NCBI GenBank assembly: GCA_035502655.1 | Contig: DATJUF010000327.1 | Location: 1 to 10,479, forward strand | Direction: 5' to 3' | DNA from: DATJUF01 sp035502655 | Lineage (GTDB): Bacteria; Desulfobacterota; Binatia; Binatales; Binataceae | DNA length: 10,479 nt | Shown: piece after piece, positions 1-7,339 of the stretch | Numbering within the stretch: position 1 is the stretch's first letter | Layout: every line of letters starts with the position of its first letter | The notes under the pieces: generated by a model | The model's input: only the letters and a program-made list of their open reading frames with translations | Told to the model about the DNA's origin: nothing | Databases searched by the model: none | Position numbers and translations under genes: made by a program

Positions 1-672
1 GAGGTGGACTTGAACGCACGACGAACCGGACGCCTCAATGTCGCGGAGGAAATTGCGCGGCGGCTGCAAATGAACTACGTATTCGGACGCGAATTTGAGG
101 AGTTGACGCAAGGTTCGCGAACGTCCCCTGCTTACCACGGCCAAGCCACCTTGTCGCGATACCGTCTAATGAATCCGCGGGTGATCCGATATCGACGCCA
201 ATCAACCTTCTGGCGACCCAGATGGTTTCTACCGCGTACAGAGCCATTTCAGGAGCGAATCGGCGGACGCATGGCACTGGTAGCAGACATTGCTCATGGC
301 GAAAAAACACTCACCGTCTACAATCTTCACTTAGAAAGCCGCGGAAACAGCGATCTTCGGCAGGCGCAATTGGAAGAGGTTCTGCTGGATGCCGCTAAAT
401 TCGCGCCTCAGTCACCAGTGCTGGTTGCCGGCGATCTTAATTTTGATGCTTCGAGCGCTCTTGGGGTCGGCGCAATTCAGCGCCTTGATTTCCGAAGTGC
501 GATCAAGCTGCCATCCCCTCACACAACACCTGCACGCTGGTGGTTCCAACGTCCGCGATCCATCGACTGGGCTTTTCTTTCCGGCCCGATCGAAGCTGAC
601 CGAGGGCTTGTACACGGTGATATCCATGCTTCCGATCACTATCCCATCTCGTTCACAATCACGTTTTCTTAA
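1..672 (+). CDS. Endonuclease/exonuclease/phosphatase family protein, 5' partial
   Basis: This is the C-terminal 223 residues of a protein with the EEP (DNase I-like) fold; the start lies left of the window. The frame is open from base 1 and begins E-V-D-L-N, where the first Glu fits the family's metal-binding 'QE' motif, so the GTG at base 4 is unlikely to be the true start. Later family motifs are present: ATLSRY near residue 50, NLHLES near 108-113, GDLNFD near 144-149 (the catalytic Asp/Asn pair) and SDHYP near 211-215 (the catalytic Asp-His). EEP enzymes hydrolyse phosphodiesters in nucleic acids, lipids or inositol phosphates with Mg2+. The sequence does not tell which substrate applies. 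The N-terminal 'N' motif and any signal peptide are outside the window. It converges on the efflux operon and is probably unrelated to it. Confidence 0.9.
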   Translation, partial: EVDLNARRTGRLNVAEEIARRLQMNYVFGREFEELTQGSRTSPAYHGQATLSRYRLMNPRVIRYRRQSTFWRPRWFLPRTEPFQERIGGRMALVADIAHGEKTLTVYNLHLESRGNSDLRQAQLEEVLLDAAKFAPQSPVLVAGDLNFDASSALGVGAIQRLDFRSAIKLPSPHTTPARWWFQRPRSIDWAFLSGPIEADRGLVHGDIHASDHYPISFTITFS

Positions 673-970
673 CGATCAAAGGCCGGCTCGTCCGCACTCT
701 CCGCGCGCCCTGTCGTTGGGGCCGAAGGCTCACCCTTATTGCAGAAATACGTGGGCACAAACAGTTCAAATCGGAATCGAACGTGCGGGCTTCTGGTGGT
801 GCAACCTTATGCATAACGCGCCCATGTGGCCCATTCGCGGCCAATATGAATGCCGCACACGCGGCCGCCGCCACAGTGTGCCGTGGAACAACCGACCCGA
901 AGCACGTCAGGCGATGGCAAGCGTGACGAGCATCATACCAGCCAACCAGAAGCTGCTCCCAGTGGGAGAG

Positions 971-1399
971 CTACAGGTGATAGAGCATTAGATACACCAC
1001 CACGCCAGTGACGCTGACGTACAGCCAAATGGGCAGAGTCCAGCGGGCGAGCCGGCGGTGGGAGTTCGGGCGAGCGGTGAGGCCTCGCCGGAGCGTTAGT
1101 GTCGCGAGTACGGGCACTGCGGCGGCAAACGTCGTGTGGGTGGCTAGGATACCCAGGTAAACAGTCCGAATGGCGCCTTTCATGCGGAACGGCACCGAAC
1201 CAACTTGCGCGTGATAGACCAGATAGCAGACGAGGAACGTGCAGGATACGAAAAACGCACTCATCATAACCCTACGGTGTTGCTGGACACGCTTGCGCCG
1301 GATAAGAATGTAGCCGCAGATGAGAAGAACGGCGGCGGTCGCGTTTAACAAGGCATTAATCGTCGGAAGGATTGGCGTCATAATTTGTTCGACCTCCAT
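971..1399 (-). CDS. DUF420 (YozB-like) four-helix membrane protein
   Basis: A 142-residue membrane protein with four predicted helices at about residues 11-33, 44-64, 77-102 and 119-141. It matches the DUF420/YozB pattern by eye: a QHRRVM segment after helix 1, YHAQ at the end of helix 2, a YLGILATHTTFAAAVP stretch in helix 3 and HRRLARWTLPIWLYVSVTG leading into helix 4. Several His residues (41, 63, 88, 114) sit at helix ends. The frame is open further upstream, into the preceding gene, but the ATG at 1399 has an AGGAG six bases before it, so I chose it. It starts 28 bp after the TolC-like stop and is the last gene of the efflux operon. Family members are known near cytochrome oxidase genes, and the staphylococcal CtaM protein is, as I recall, a relative. 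A role in drug export is not established. Confidence 0.85.
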   Translation of the reverse strand: MEVEQIMTPILPTINALLNATAAVLLICGYILIRRKRVQQHRRVMMSAFFVSCTFLVCYLVYHAQVGSVPFRMKGAIRTVYLGILATHTTFAAAVPVLATLTLRRGLTARPNSHRRLARWTLPIWLYVSVTGVVVYLMLYHL

Positions 1400-1427
1400 C
1401 TGATGCTCCTGTGGCGGGATTCGAGGG

Positions 1428-2777
1428 TTAGAGGCCAGGCGTGCGCCCGACGGCTTGCTCCAGCTCCGCCCAGGCAAGCAGGTATCCCAAGCTCGCCTGA
1501 AGATAATCAGCCTTGGCCTTATATGTTTCGGCGGTAGCTTCGCGCCGTTCCGATACCAGCACCTCTCCCTGTGTCACTTGGTTCTGTGCCAATCGTTCGC
1601 TTTCCTGCCGCAGTTTGACCATCTGGTCTGCTACCTGGACCAAATGTTTGGTTCGTTCCAACTTGTTATAACTTCGCTCGATCTTAACGGCGACCTCTTC
1701 CTTTAACCGTGTGACGTTCTCTTCGGCCTCCGCCAATTGTGCGCCGCGCTCGCGCACGGCTGCGCGGCGCTTGCCGAAATCGAATACGTCCCAATCGAGA
1801 CTGACACCGAAAGTGCCGAAATTACGCACCAGAAATGGGACACCGTCCTGGTAGCTCTGGCGCGCGTAAGCCGTGATGTCGGGAAGGTAAGCCGATTTCG
1901 CGGCGGCAACGCTGGCCCGCGCCTTTTTGACGGCCTCTTCAGCAGCCAAGATTTCCGGGTTCTCCGACCACGCGGTTTGGACATACTCTTCGCGCGGCCG
2001 CTGGTCGAAACTGGATGGCACCGCCGGATCAAGGTCGAGTTGCGTGTCGAGCGGAAGCCCCAGGAGGTCGTTCAGTTCAGTGGTCAAATCAGAAAGCTGA
2101 AGTTCCGCAGTGAGCACGGCCTGCTCGCCTTCGAGCAACCCCGCGCGGCCTTGGATCGCAGCCACTTTCAGCGCACTCCCGTTACGTACGTCGTCCTCGC
2201 TCTCGCGTAGATTGTCTTCCGCATAGGTGGTCCGCTGGTCGGCTGCCTGCTTTTGAAGACGGGCGACCAGGATGCCGTAGTAAAGCGTATGCACTTCCAG
2301 CGCTACGTCGTTCTCTGCATTCTTGAGATCGTCGCGTGAACTGGCGACTTCAGCGGCGGCCATCCGGTTGGCGGCATGGATGCGGATCAACTGTGTGAGT
2401 GGCTGCGAAAGCTGAGTTCCACTGGTGAAAAACGTGTTCTGGCCCTGCGGAAGGGTAACCCCGCGCGAGGGAACCAATGCCCCCTCGACAACGCCCAATG
2501 CGCCAGCCGGGATCCCAATATTTTGCAATTCAGTGACGTGCAGCACGTTCGACTGATTCGTAATCTTGGGAAAATACGACGAATGCTCGCCAGCCTTCTT
2601 CTCCTCGTTCTCAACTACCTTCAGACGCGCTATCTTGAGCGACCGGTTCTGGGCGATCGCAAGGTGAACGGCCTCTGTCAGCGTGAGGCGCCGGATGTCA
2701 GCAGCGTGCTCAGGGACGGCTAGAAACACACTAAGACCTCCGATCGCCAAGATCCGAAGCGAAATTCTAAGTTTCAT
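1428..2777 (-). CDS. TolC-family outer membrane efflux protein (EmrAB partner)
   Basis: A 449-residue outer-membrane factor of the kind that trimerises to form the exit duct of tripartite pumps. Residues 1-26 look like a Sec signal peptide (MKLRISLRILAIGG, hydrophobic stretch, cleavage near EHAA|D). There is no lipobox Cys. Two OEP repeats follow: the first opens with LTLTEAVHLAIAQNRSL (31-47), the second with YVQTAWSENPEILAAEEAV (265-283). The second carries the typical SLDWDVFDFGKRRA motif (326-339) before a long amphipathic helix. The frame stays open about 80 codons upstream, but those codons overlap the MFS gene. The ATG at 2777 shares an ATGA with the MFS stop, which indicates translational coupling, and it is followed directly by the signal peptide. 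Length is normal for the family. Its position after adaptor and pump genes makes it the outer-membrane part of the same exporter. Confidence 0.93.
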   Translation of the reverse strand: MKLRISLRILAIGGLSVFLAVPEHAADIRRLTLTEAVHLAIAQNRSLKIARLKVVENEEKKAGEHSSYFPKITNQSNVLHVTELQNIGIPAGALGVVEGALVPSRGVTLPQGQNTFFTSGTQLSQPLTQLIRIHAANRMAAAEVASSRDDLKNAENDVALEVHTLYYGILVARLQKQAADQRTTYAEDNLRESEDDVRNGSALKVAAIQGRAGLLEGEQAVLTAELQLSDLTTELNDLLGLPLDTQLDLDPAVPSSFDQRPREEYVQTAWSENPEILAAEEAVKKARASVAAAKSAYLPDITAYARQSYQDGVPFLVRNFGTFGVSLDWDVFDFGKRRAAVRERGAQLAEAEENVTRLKEEVAVKIERSYNKLERTKHLVQVADQMVKLRQESERLAQNQVTQGEVLVSERREATAETYKAKADYLQASLGYLLAWAELEQAVGRTPGL

Positions 2778-4399
2778 TGCATTGACCTCAGGTCCTTGTA
2801 ACTGAACTTTGCCGGCCTCAGGCACAACATCAGCAATAGATAAGCGACCACCGTCCAACCAACGAGAATGAATCCGTCCGATATTGCCAGCGTGTAGGCC
2901 TGGGCCCGCAATTGTTGGGTCAGAATGACCACCGCCCGATGTTGTGCTTGCTCTAATCCCGTCGAACCCGGAAACAATCCTCCGCTGAGCATCCGCAGGC
3001 GTTCGTCCGTAAGCCAATTGCCGATTTCCACGTTCAGTCCGAGCATGTTCGAATGAAACTGCTCGCGCACTGAAACGAAACGTATCATCACCGCTACGCC
3101 GATCTGGCCACCGAAAATGCGGATGAAGTGCATGAGCCCGGAGAAAGTGGCAGCATTGGCGGCATTAGACAAAGCGCCCGCTTCGAGCCCTTCCAAAACA
3201 ATGGAGCTAACCAACCCAACGTAACTGCAAGCGAACCCGGCCGCCAAAAGAAGCTCGATGGTCTCGAAGCTAATTCCCGCCCAGGAAGAGTCGAGATGCG
3301 CACACATCCAGCCGCCCACGGAAGCTATGGTGAGCCCGGAGGCCAGAATCAGTCGCGAGTTCGTATGGATCACTAGAGACGCGACCAGCCAGACGACAGC
3401 GAACATCGGCACCGCTACCCAGGCGAGTGCGTGACCAGTCTCGAGAGGCCGGTAATGTTGGATGTTGCCCAGGAACCCCGGGATGAGCACAATCGTAGCC
3501 AGGTGCGTAAACTTGAATACGAAAATCGATACGGCAAGGATGATGATGTTGCGCCCGTTGAGAAAAGCAAGATTTAAGGTGGGGTTCGGTTGAATTAACC
3601 GTCTCGCCGCTGCCGCCGCCACGAGGAAAACGCCGCCGGCAAGCATCGCGACGATTACGCCGGAGTTCAACCAATCCAGCCGCTCCCCTTGGTCCAGAGC
3701 ACCGTAAAGAAGGGCAAGGCCACAACTGAAATATGCGAAGCCGCGCCAACTGGGCCTCAGGTCTCCGATAGGCCGTTGTGGAATTCCGAAATGAATACAG
3801 AGCATCATCAACGGCGTGACCACCGCGGCAGTCCAGAAGATCCAGTGCCAGGATAGATACTCGACGTACCAACCTTCGAGAACGGATGCGATGTTGCTGA
3901 CGAAAACAATGTCGGCCGCATACGCTGCGATCCCGAAGATGATCAGCCGCTTGGGAAGGGCGCTCAACACGAAAGTCATCGTGAGAGAGTAGAAAGTGCC
4001 CGAAGCAAGACCGGCAATCACAACCAAGATCAGCATTCCCCAGTAGTTCGGCGCAAAAGGAAGCAGTGCCGAAGCGACTGCAAAGATGGTGGCCGCGAGG
4101 AGGAGAATCCTGCGCGGGCCGAACAAGACGCTCAAGAAACAGACGAATACGCCGCTGAACATGGTCGCCATGTTGAGCGCGGTGGGAATCCACGATGCTT
4201 CGTCAAAACCGAAGCCCATGACGCCGCGGAGGTCTGGCAGGCCGACACTGAGTAAGCGCGAGTTTAGGGTGGCTATTCCCGCGCCCAGAAAGACGCCCAA
4301 GATCCCGAGCCACGGGTTGGTTTTCAGTTGGGTCTCTACGGATTGCGCTGGGGGCGCGGCTTGGGCCGCTGATGGACGCACCGGGGGAGCCGCGGTCAT
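2774..4399 (-). CDS. DHA2-family (EmrB-like) MFS drug exporter
   Basis: A 541-residue inner-membrane transporter with about 14 hydrophobic helices, the layout of the DHA2/EmrB branch of the major facilitator superfamily, which exports drugs by proton antiport. Family features are DEASWI (66-71) in the first periplasmic loop region, FGPRRILLL (93-101) at the motif A loop, SWHWIFW (183-189), DQGERLDWLNS (236-246) and RIFGGQIGVAVM (427-438). The first 28 residues are a Pro/Ala-rich cytoplasmic tail. An ATG at 4399 follows GGAGA by seven bases, supporting the start. It lies 13 bp after the adaptor stop and overlaps the TolC-like start by four bases. Two things are odd: motif A lacks the usual G-x-L-x-D portion, and the helix 5 region (162-178) lacks the GP..GG of motif C found in antiporters. 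The substrate cannot be read from the sequence. Confidence 0.92.
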   Translation of the reverse strand: MTAAPPVRPSAAQAAPPAQSVETQLKTNPWLGILGVFLGAGIATLNSRLLSVGLPDLRGVMGFGFDEASWIPTALNMATMFSGVFVCFLSVLFGPRRILLLAATIFAVASALLPFAPNYWGMLILVVIAGLASGTFYSLTMTFVLSALPKRLIIFGIAAYAADIVFVSNIASVLEGWYVEYLSWHWIFWTAAVVTPLMMLCIHFGIPQRPIGDLRPSWRGFAYFSCGLALLYGALDQGERLDWLNSGVIVAMLAGGVFLVAAAAARRLIQPNPTLNLAFLNGRNIIILAVSIFVFKFTHLATIVLIPGFLGNIQHYRPLETGHALAWVAVPMFAVVWLVASLVIHTNSRLILASGLTIASVGGWMCAHLDSSWAGISFETIELLLAAGFACSYVGLVSSIVLEGLEAGALSNAANAATFSGLMHFIRIFGGQIGVAVMIRFVSVREQFHSNMLGLNVEIGNWLTDERLRMLSGGLFPGSTGLEQAQHRAVVILTQQLRAQAYTLAISDGFILVGWTVVAYLLLMLCLRPAKFSYKDLRSMQ

Positions 4400-4412
4400 A
4401 CGAGTATCTCCG

Positions 4413-5669
4413 TCACTGGCCGGTGCCGTTCGTCCGAACGGTGGCGATCACAGATAACCCCGGCCGCAATCGCTCTGCGCCTGTCTGGCCAGGATCCAAC
4501 ACGATTTTCACCGGGACTCGTTGCACCACCTTTGTGAAATTGCCCGTCGCATTATCGGGCGGCAGGAGCGCGAATTGCGAGCCGCTGGCGGGAGACACAT
4601 CATCGACCTTGCCTCGAAACATTACTCCAGGAAATGCATCCGCCCGTATTTCGGCGGGGTCGCCCGCGTGGATGTGACGGACCTGGGTCTCCTTATAATT
4701 CGCATCTACCCAAATGTCGCGCTGAACGAGTGAGATAACTTGAGTGCCCGGACTGACCAGTTGCCCGGGGCGCACCTTGCGCTCACTGACAATGCCGTTT
4801 TCCGGCGCCACGATTCGCGTGTATCCCAAGTTGGTCCGTGCAAGGGCCAGCGAAGCTCTTTTCGCGTTCAGATCGGCGTACAGCAGAAGTTCTTGCGAGT
4901 CCAGCACCGCACGCTGACGTTTCTGCGCTTCGAGTTCGGCCTTTTTGCTTCCCAGCTCAGCTCGCGCCCGCAGCAGATCGGCTTGGCGGCTGGACAATTG
5001 AGCCGTTGCCGCTGCAAGTTCAGCCTGTCGGCTTGCAAGCTGTGCCTGGAAGCGCTGTGCGTCCGCAACCGCCTGCTCGAGCTTTTGTCGCGTTGCCGAC
5101 TCGGTTGCAATCAGCGCTTCCTGTCGACGACGCTCCAACGACGTACGCTCTACGTCCGCCTTGGCCCCGTCGATACCGCTGCGCGCGCTAGCGATCGCCG
5201 AATTTGCAGCCTCAATCCCGGCCTCCGCCGCCGTGATGTCTGCTTCTGCGGCACGGATTCCTTCCTCTGCCTGGACGATGCGGGCGTCCTGCAATTCTTT
5301 TTGCCGCTGATTGTTGATCAGCGCATCCTCGCCTGAGGCGACGCCTGCCTCTGCCTGCTGCACCTGCGCGCGAAAATCGTCATCCCGTAACTGTACGAGC
5401 AGATCTCCCGATTTGACCGGTTGATAGTCGGAAACGGCTACCATGGCTACCAGTCCTGCTACCTTCGTGCTCAGGGGCGTCAGGTCCGCCCGTGTGTAGG
5501 CATCGTCGGTTTCCTGCGATGCCCGCTCGCTGGCCCAAGCGTTCCAGTTGCCGGCAATCAGAAACACAATCGCGACGGCCATCAGTAAAATTGCTACCGG
5601 GACCACCAACCGTTTCAAACGTGGCACTAAGGCCGGATGTTTCTGAACCGAATCCGTTGAGTCAGGCAT
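4413..5669 (-). CDS. EmrA/HlyD-family periplasmic adaptor
   Basis: A 418-residue membrane-fusion protein that bridges the MFS pump and the TolC-like duct. Residues 20-41 form a single membrane anchor. TDDAYTRADLTPLSTKVAGLV (54-74) is the standard entry to the first half-lipoyl domain. Residues about 98-285 are a very long Ala/Glu/Gln-rich coiled-coil hairpin, longer than in many EmrA proteins. GYTRIVAPENGIVSERKV (282-299) is the second half-lipoyl domain, and LLPPDNATGNFTKVVQRVPV (368-387) is the hallmark of EmrA-type adaptors. The frame stays open upstream, but the ATG at 5669 has a near-ideal AAGGAGAG six bases before it and begins a sensible cytoplasmic tail. It is followed by the pump gene after 13 bp and preceded by the broken lipoprotein gene by about 31 bp. 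Confidence 0.94.
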   Translation of the reverse strand: MPDSTDSVQKHPALVPRLKRLVVPVAILLMAVAIVFLIAGNWNAWASERASQETDDAYTRADLTPLSTKVAGLVAMVAVSDYQPVKSGDLLVQLRDDDFRAQVQQAEAGVASGEDALINNQRQKELQDARIVQAEEGIRAAEADITAAEAGIEAANSAIASARSGIDGAKADVERTSLERRRQEALIATESATRQKLEQAVADAQRFQAQLASRQAELAAATAQLSSRQADLLRARAELGSKKAELEAQKRQRAVLDSQELLLYADLNAKRASLALARTNLGYTRIVAPENGIVSERKVRPGQLVSPGTQVISLVQRDIWVDANYKETQVRHIHAGDPAEIRADAFPGVMFRGKVDDVSPASGSQFALLPPDNATGNFTKVVQRVPVKIVLDPGQTGAERLRPGLSVIATVRTNGTGQ

Positions 5670-5700
5670 TACGAACTCTCCTTGAACGTGTGGCGGCCTA

Positions 5701-6346
5701 CTACTCTTGGGTCGCGCTACTAGCTGATGCCGACGAGGCAGTGACGCGATCCTGCATAGACGAAACCAGGCCGTCGACGGCATCCGTCAAATCGCGAGAT
5801 ATTTCGGCCACATACCTGGAACTGATCGCTGATCCAGCTTGGTCGTTTTCGACGCCCTGTCGTGCCAGAGCACATCGCCTGTTTGCAACTTGATTAACCG
5901 TGCCGACAAGCTGACTTCGACGGAGACATTCGCGCCCTGCTCAGCCTCGTCGAGGCAATCCAGCGTTCCAGTGACCAGATATTCCGGGATCCCCGGCCGT
6001 CGAATATATTTACGGAACTGAGAAGTCCCCGAGCCTGTATACCCTCGACCATTGCCGCGCGGTGACCACTCGCCGGGGGTCTTCGGCCCAGTGATGAAAC
6101 TGATAGAAGTCCAATTTGCTCTGGTGACGGCCGGTACAAAATGGCACCGCTTCTCAGGTAGCTTGGAGCGCTAAATTCACGGACTGCAACTGGACCGAGT
6201 ATCGGCTTCGAACTGTTACGCGCAGAAGGTGGAGCGGGGACGTTCAGGACGTAATAACTTGGACACCTGATCCTGCCCCCACATCCTGCCAACGTTCCGA
6301 GCGCTATGGCGAGTCCGATAGCCCCGGTCGGCCTTAGTTTGCGCAT
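5701..6346 (-). pseudogene. PqiC/YmbA-type ABC-transport auxiliary lipoprotein, frameshifted
   Basis: Only an ORF of 150 codons (6346 to 5894) is open, but coding similarity continues across other frames to a stop at 5703-5701. The intact start is a lipoprotein: MRKLRPTGAIGLAIALGTLAGC with lipobox LAGC (Cys22), then YYVLNVPAP and GPVAVREFSAPSYL, typical of the ABC-transport auxiliary (PqiC/YmbA) family. After IG (near 6111) the expected DFYQFHHWAEDPRRVVT lies in a second frame. Near 6055 the reading returns to the first frame (AAMVEGIQARGLLSSVNIFDGR). Near 5987 it moves to a third (EYLVTGTLDCLDEAEQGANV, then SVEVSLSARLIKLQTGDVLW), and near 5823 it moves again (YVAEISRDLTDAVDGLVSSM). The repaired protein would be about 210 residues, the family's usual length. 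Four frame breaks in about 300 bp, while neighbours are intact, suggest decay; clustered assembly errors are the alternative. PqiC-like proteins normally partner MCE/ABC lipid transport, so this location is unusual. Confidence 0.77.
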
Positions 6347-6368
6347 TACCCGTTCGCCTCAGCTCGGC

Positions 6369-6959
6369 TTACTTTTCGCCCAATCGAAAGACCACGCCCG
6401 CTGAATAACGAACGTCATTCTGGTGATTGCCGAAGCCCCTGGTCGAACCGCCGAGATTCGCGCTATCGAACTGCGTCATCACGTATTCCACTTGAATCGG
6501 TTTGATGGCGATGTGCTGGGTTAGGACATAGTCCAATCCCCCGCCGGAGGCCATCGCGAAGGCGTTTTGTGTGTTGGAATTACCGTTCGGGCCACTCCAT
6601 GCATACGCGCCGCCGAACAGGAACTGCGCATAGGGGTTCCAACGGGAATGGCGCCAGGTGAAACGCGGTCCGAACAGGTACGTGAGCGCCTTGTCGTTGA
6701 TTGCCGTTCGCATGTTGGCATATCCGCCGAAGTCGCCCACCAGCCCAACCATCGGCGTAAGGTTGTACAAGAAATATCCAGAGCCGCCGTTTCCCGTTCG
6801 CTGGTAGTCATAATTCGCAGAGTTCACGTGCAACCAGGAATAATTCAGGCCGACTTCATAACGCGGCGTTGATTCCTCTTGCGCGGAAGCCGAGGCGCTG
6901 AGCCCCAAAAACATCGTAAGTAGCGATGCGCATGCAAATACCACTCGTTTATTAAACAC
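6369..6959 (-). CDS. Outer-membrane beta-barrel protein, GTG start
   Basis: A 196-residue secreted protein, first gene of the minus-strand unit. The signal peptide is MFNKRVVFACASLL with a hydrophobic run and cleavage near ASA|QEES (about residue 26). The mature part has alternating, aromatic-rich strands typical of eight-stranded barrels: YEVGLNYSWLHV, GYFLYNLTPMVGLVGDFGGY, YLFGPRFTWR, WNPYAQFLFGGAYAW, DVRYSAGVVFRLG. The last strand ends close to the C-terminus, as in outer-membrane barrels. A TTG/ATG-type extension to 7001 is open, but the GTG at 6959 has AAGGAG eight bases before it and gives a clean signal peptide. The small-barrel fold is common and often annotated OmpA-like or 'porin family'; no OmpA peptidoglycan-binding domain is present. 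Whether it takes part in the efflux process is unknown. Its 22-bp spacing to the lipoprotein gene suggests co-transcription. Confidence 0.85.
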   Translation of the reverse strand: MFNKRVVFACASLLTMFLGLSASASAQEESTPRYEVGLNYSWLHVNSANYDYQRTGNGGSGYFLYNLTPMVGLVGDFGGYANMRTAINDKALTYLFGPRFTWRHSRWNPYAQFLFGGAYAWSGPNGNSNTQNAFAMASGGGLDYVLTQHIAIKPIQVEYVMTQFDSANLGGSTRGFGNHQNDVRYSAGVVFRLGEK

Positions 6960-6967
6960 AGACCGTT

Positions 6968-6973
6968 CTCCTT
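6968..6973 (-). promoter_or_regulatory. Shine-Dalgarno site fixing the GTG start of the barrel gene
   Basis: AAGGAG on the minus strand sits eight bases before the GTG at 6959-6957. It decides the start against the longer ATG-initiated frame from 7001, which would place 14 charged residues before the signal peptide and overlap the palindrome at 6984-6997. Confidence 0.75.
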
Positions 6974-6983
6974 CAATGTTCAA

Positions 6984-6997
6984 TGGCCGATCGGCCA
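6984..6997. promoter_or_regulatory. Perfect 14-bp palindrome, candidate operator
   Basis: TGGCCGATCGGCCA reads the same on both strands. It lies 24 bp upstream of the GTG start of the first gene in the minus-strand efflux unit and 10 bp upstream of its ribosome binding site. That position suits a repressor operator or a leader hairpin. No intact regulator gene is present in the window, so the binding protein is not known. The palindrome is seen directly; its role is inferred. Confidence 0.45.
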
Positions 6998-7125
6998 ACA
7001 TTAGCTGCCAAACGGAACTTTATGCGGGCGCATGGCAGCGTTCACTGAAAAAGAGCGAAACGCCGCGCGCTTTATTGGAGGAAAGCGCTCCCGCCACGCG
7101 GATGGACTCTATCAAAATAGTGACT

Positions 7126-7146
7126 TGGCTGTCTCTTGAACAGCCA
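7126..7146. repeat. Inverted repeat, 7-bp arms
   Basis: TGGCTGT at 7126-7132 and ACAGCCA at 7140-7146 form a perfect 7-bp stem with a 7-base loop. No T-run follows on either strand, so a classical terminator is unlikely. It lies about 170 bp upstream of the barrel gene start and could be a regulator site or part of a structured leader. Confidence 0.4.
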
Positions 7147-7150
7147 GACA

Positions 7151-7200
7151 AGCTTTGAGCTATTGGCCGGACCCCTGCCGTTACGATACGGCTCAAAAGC
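7151..7200. repeat. Nested inverted repeat
   Basis: GCTTTGAGC (7152-7160) is matched by GCTCAAAAGC (7191-7200) with one extra A. Between them GCCGT (7177-7181) pairs with ACGGC (7188-7192), overlapping the outer arm by two bases, so the two stems partly compete. It begins five bases after the 7126-7146 hairpin. Function is unknown; transcribed structured RNA or a remnant of a mobile element are both possible. Confidence 0.35.
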
Positions 7201-7339
7201 CCGGGATTATCGACTTGTAAATCCCCCGAGAACAATCGGTGCCAGTGGCAGTCAGGCACGATACACCCGTGCGCTCCACTGCGCTCATAGCGAACCCGTG
7301 CGGAGCGCCTTTCTAAGCCGCAGTCTATACTCGCGGTCC

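Noticed and set aside
740..790. tRNA-like T-loop (GTTCGATTCC on the minus strand)
   Set aside because: The flanking bases do not form a T-stem and no acceptor or anticodon arm can be found.
659..970. Possible small membrane protein or remnant on the minus strand downstream of DUF420
   Set aside because: Short hydrophobic bits occur in different frames (for example WLAGMMLVTLAIA near 940-900), but there is no start, no continuous frame and no recognisable family.
952..971. Hairpin CTCCC-AGT-GGGAG next to the DUF420 stop as a terminator
   Set aside because: The stem is five base pairs with a three-base loop, and no T-run follows on the minus strand.
389..991. Long plus-strand open frame overlapping the EEP gene and running into the gap
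   Set aside because: It overlaps the well-supported EEP frame, has no ribosome binding site, and its translation is rich in Arg, Pro and Trp without any domain-like pattern.
4740..5336. Plus-strand open frames opposite the EmrA-like gene
   Set aside because: They are antisense shadows of the Ala/Glu-rich coiled coil, with no start signals and no plausible domain.
7020..7259. TetR regulator fragment on the minus strand (SLFFSERCHAP)
   Set aside because: Similarity to the LFxERGYHATS pattern is limited to about ten residues, with a stop just after it and no helix-turn-helix that follows; too weak to call.
7271..7308. Inverted repeat GCGCTCC/GGAGCGC
   Set aside because: Seven-base GC-rich arms with a 24-base loop are expected by chance in this sequence, and nothing else supports a function.
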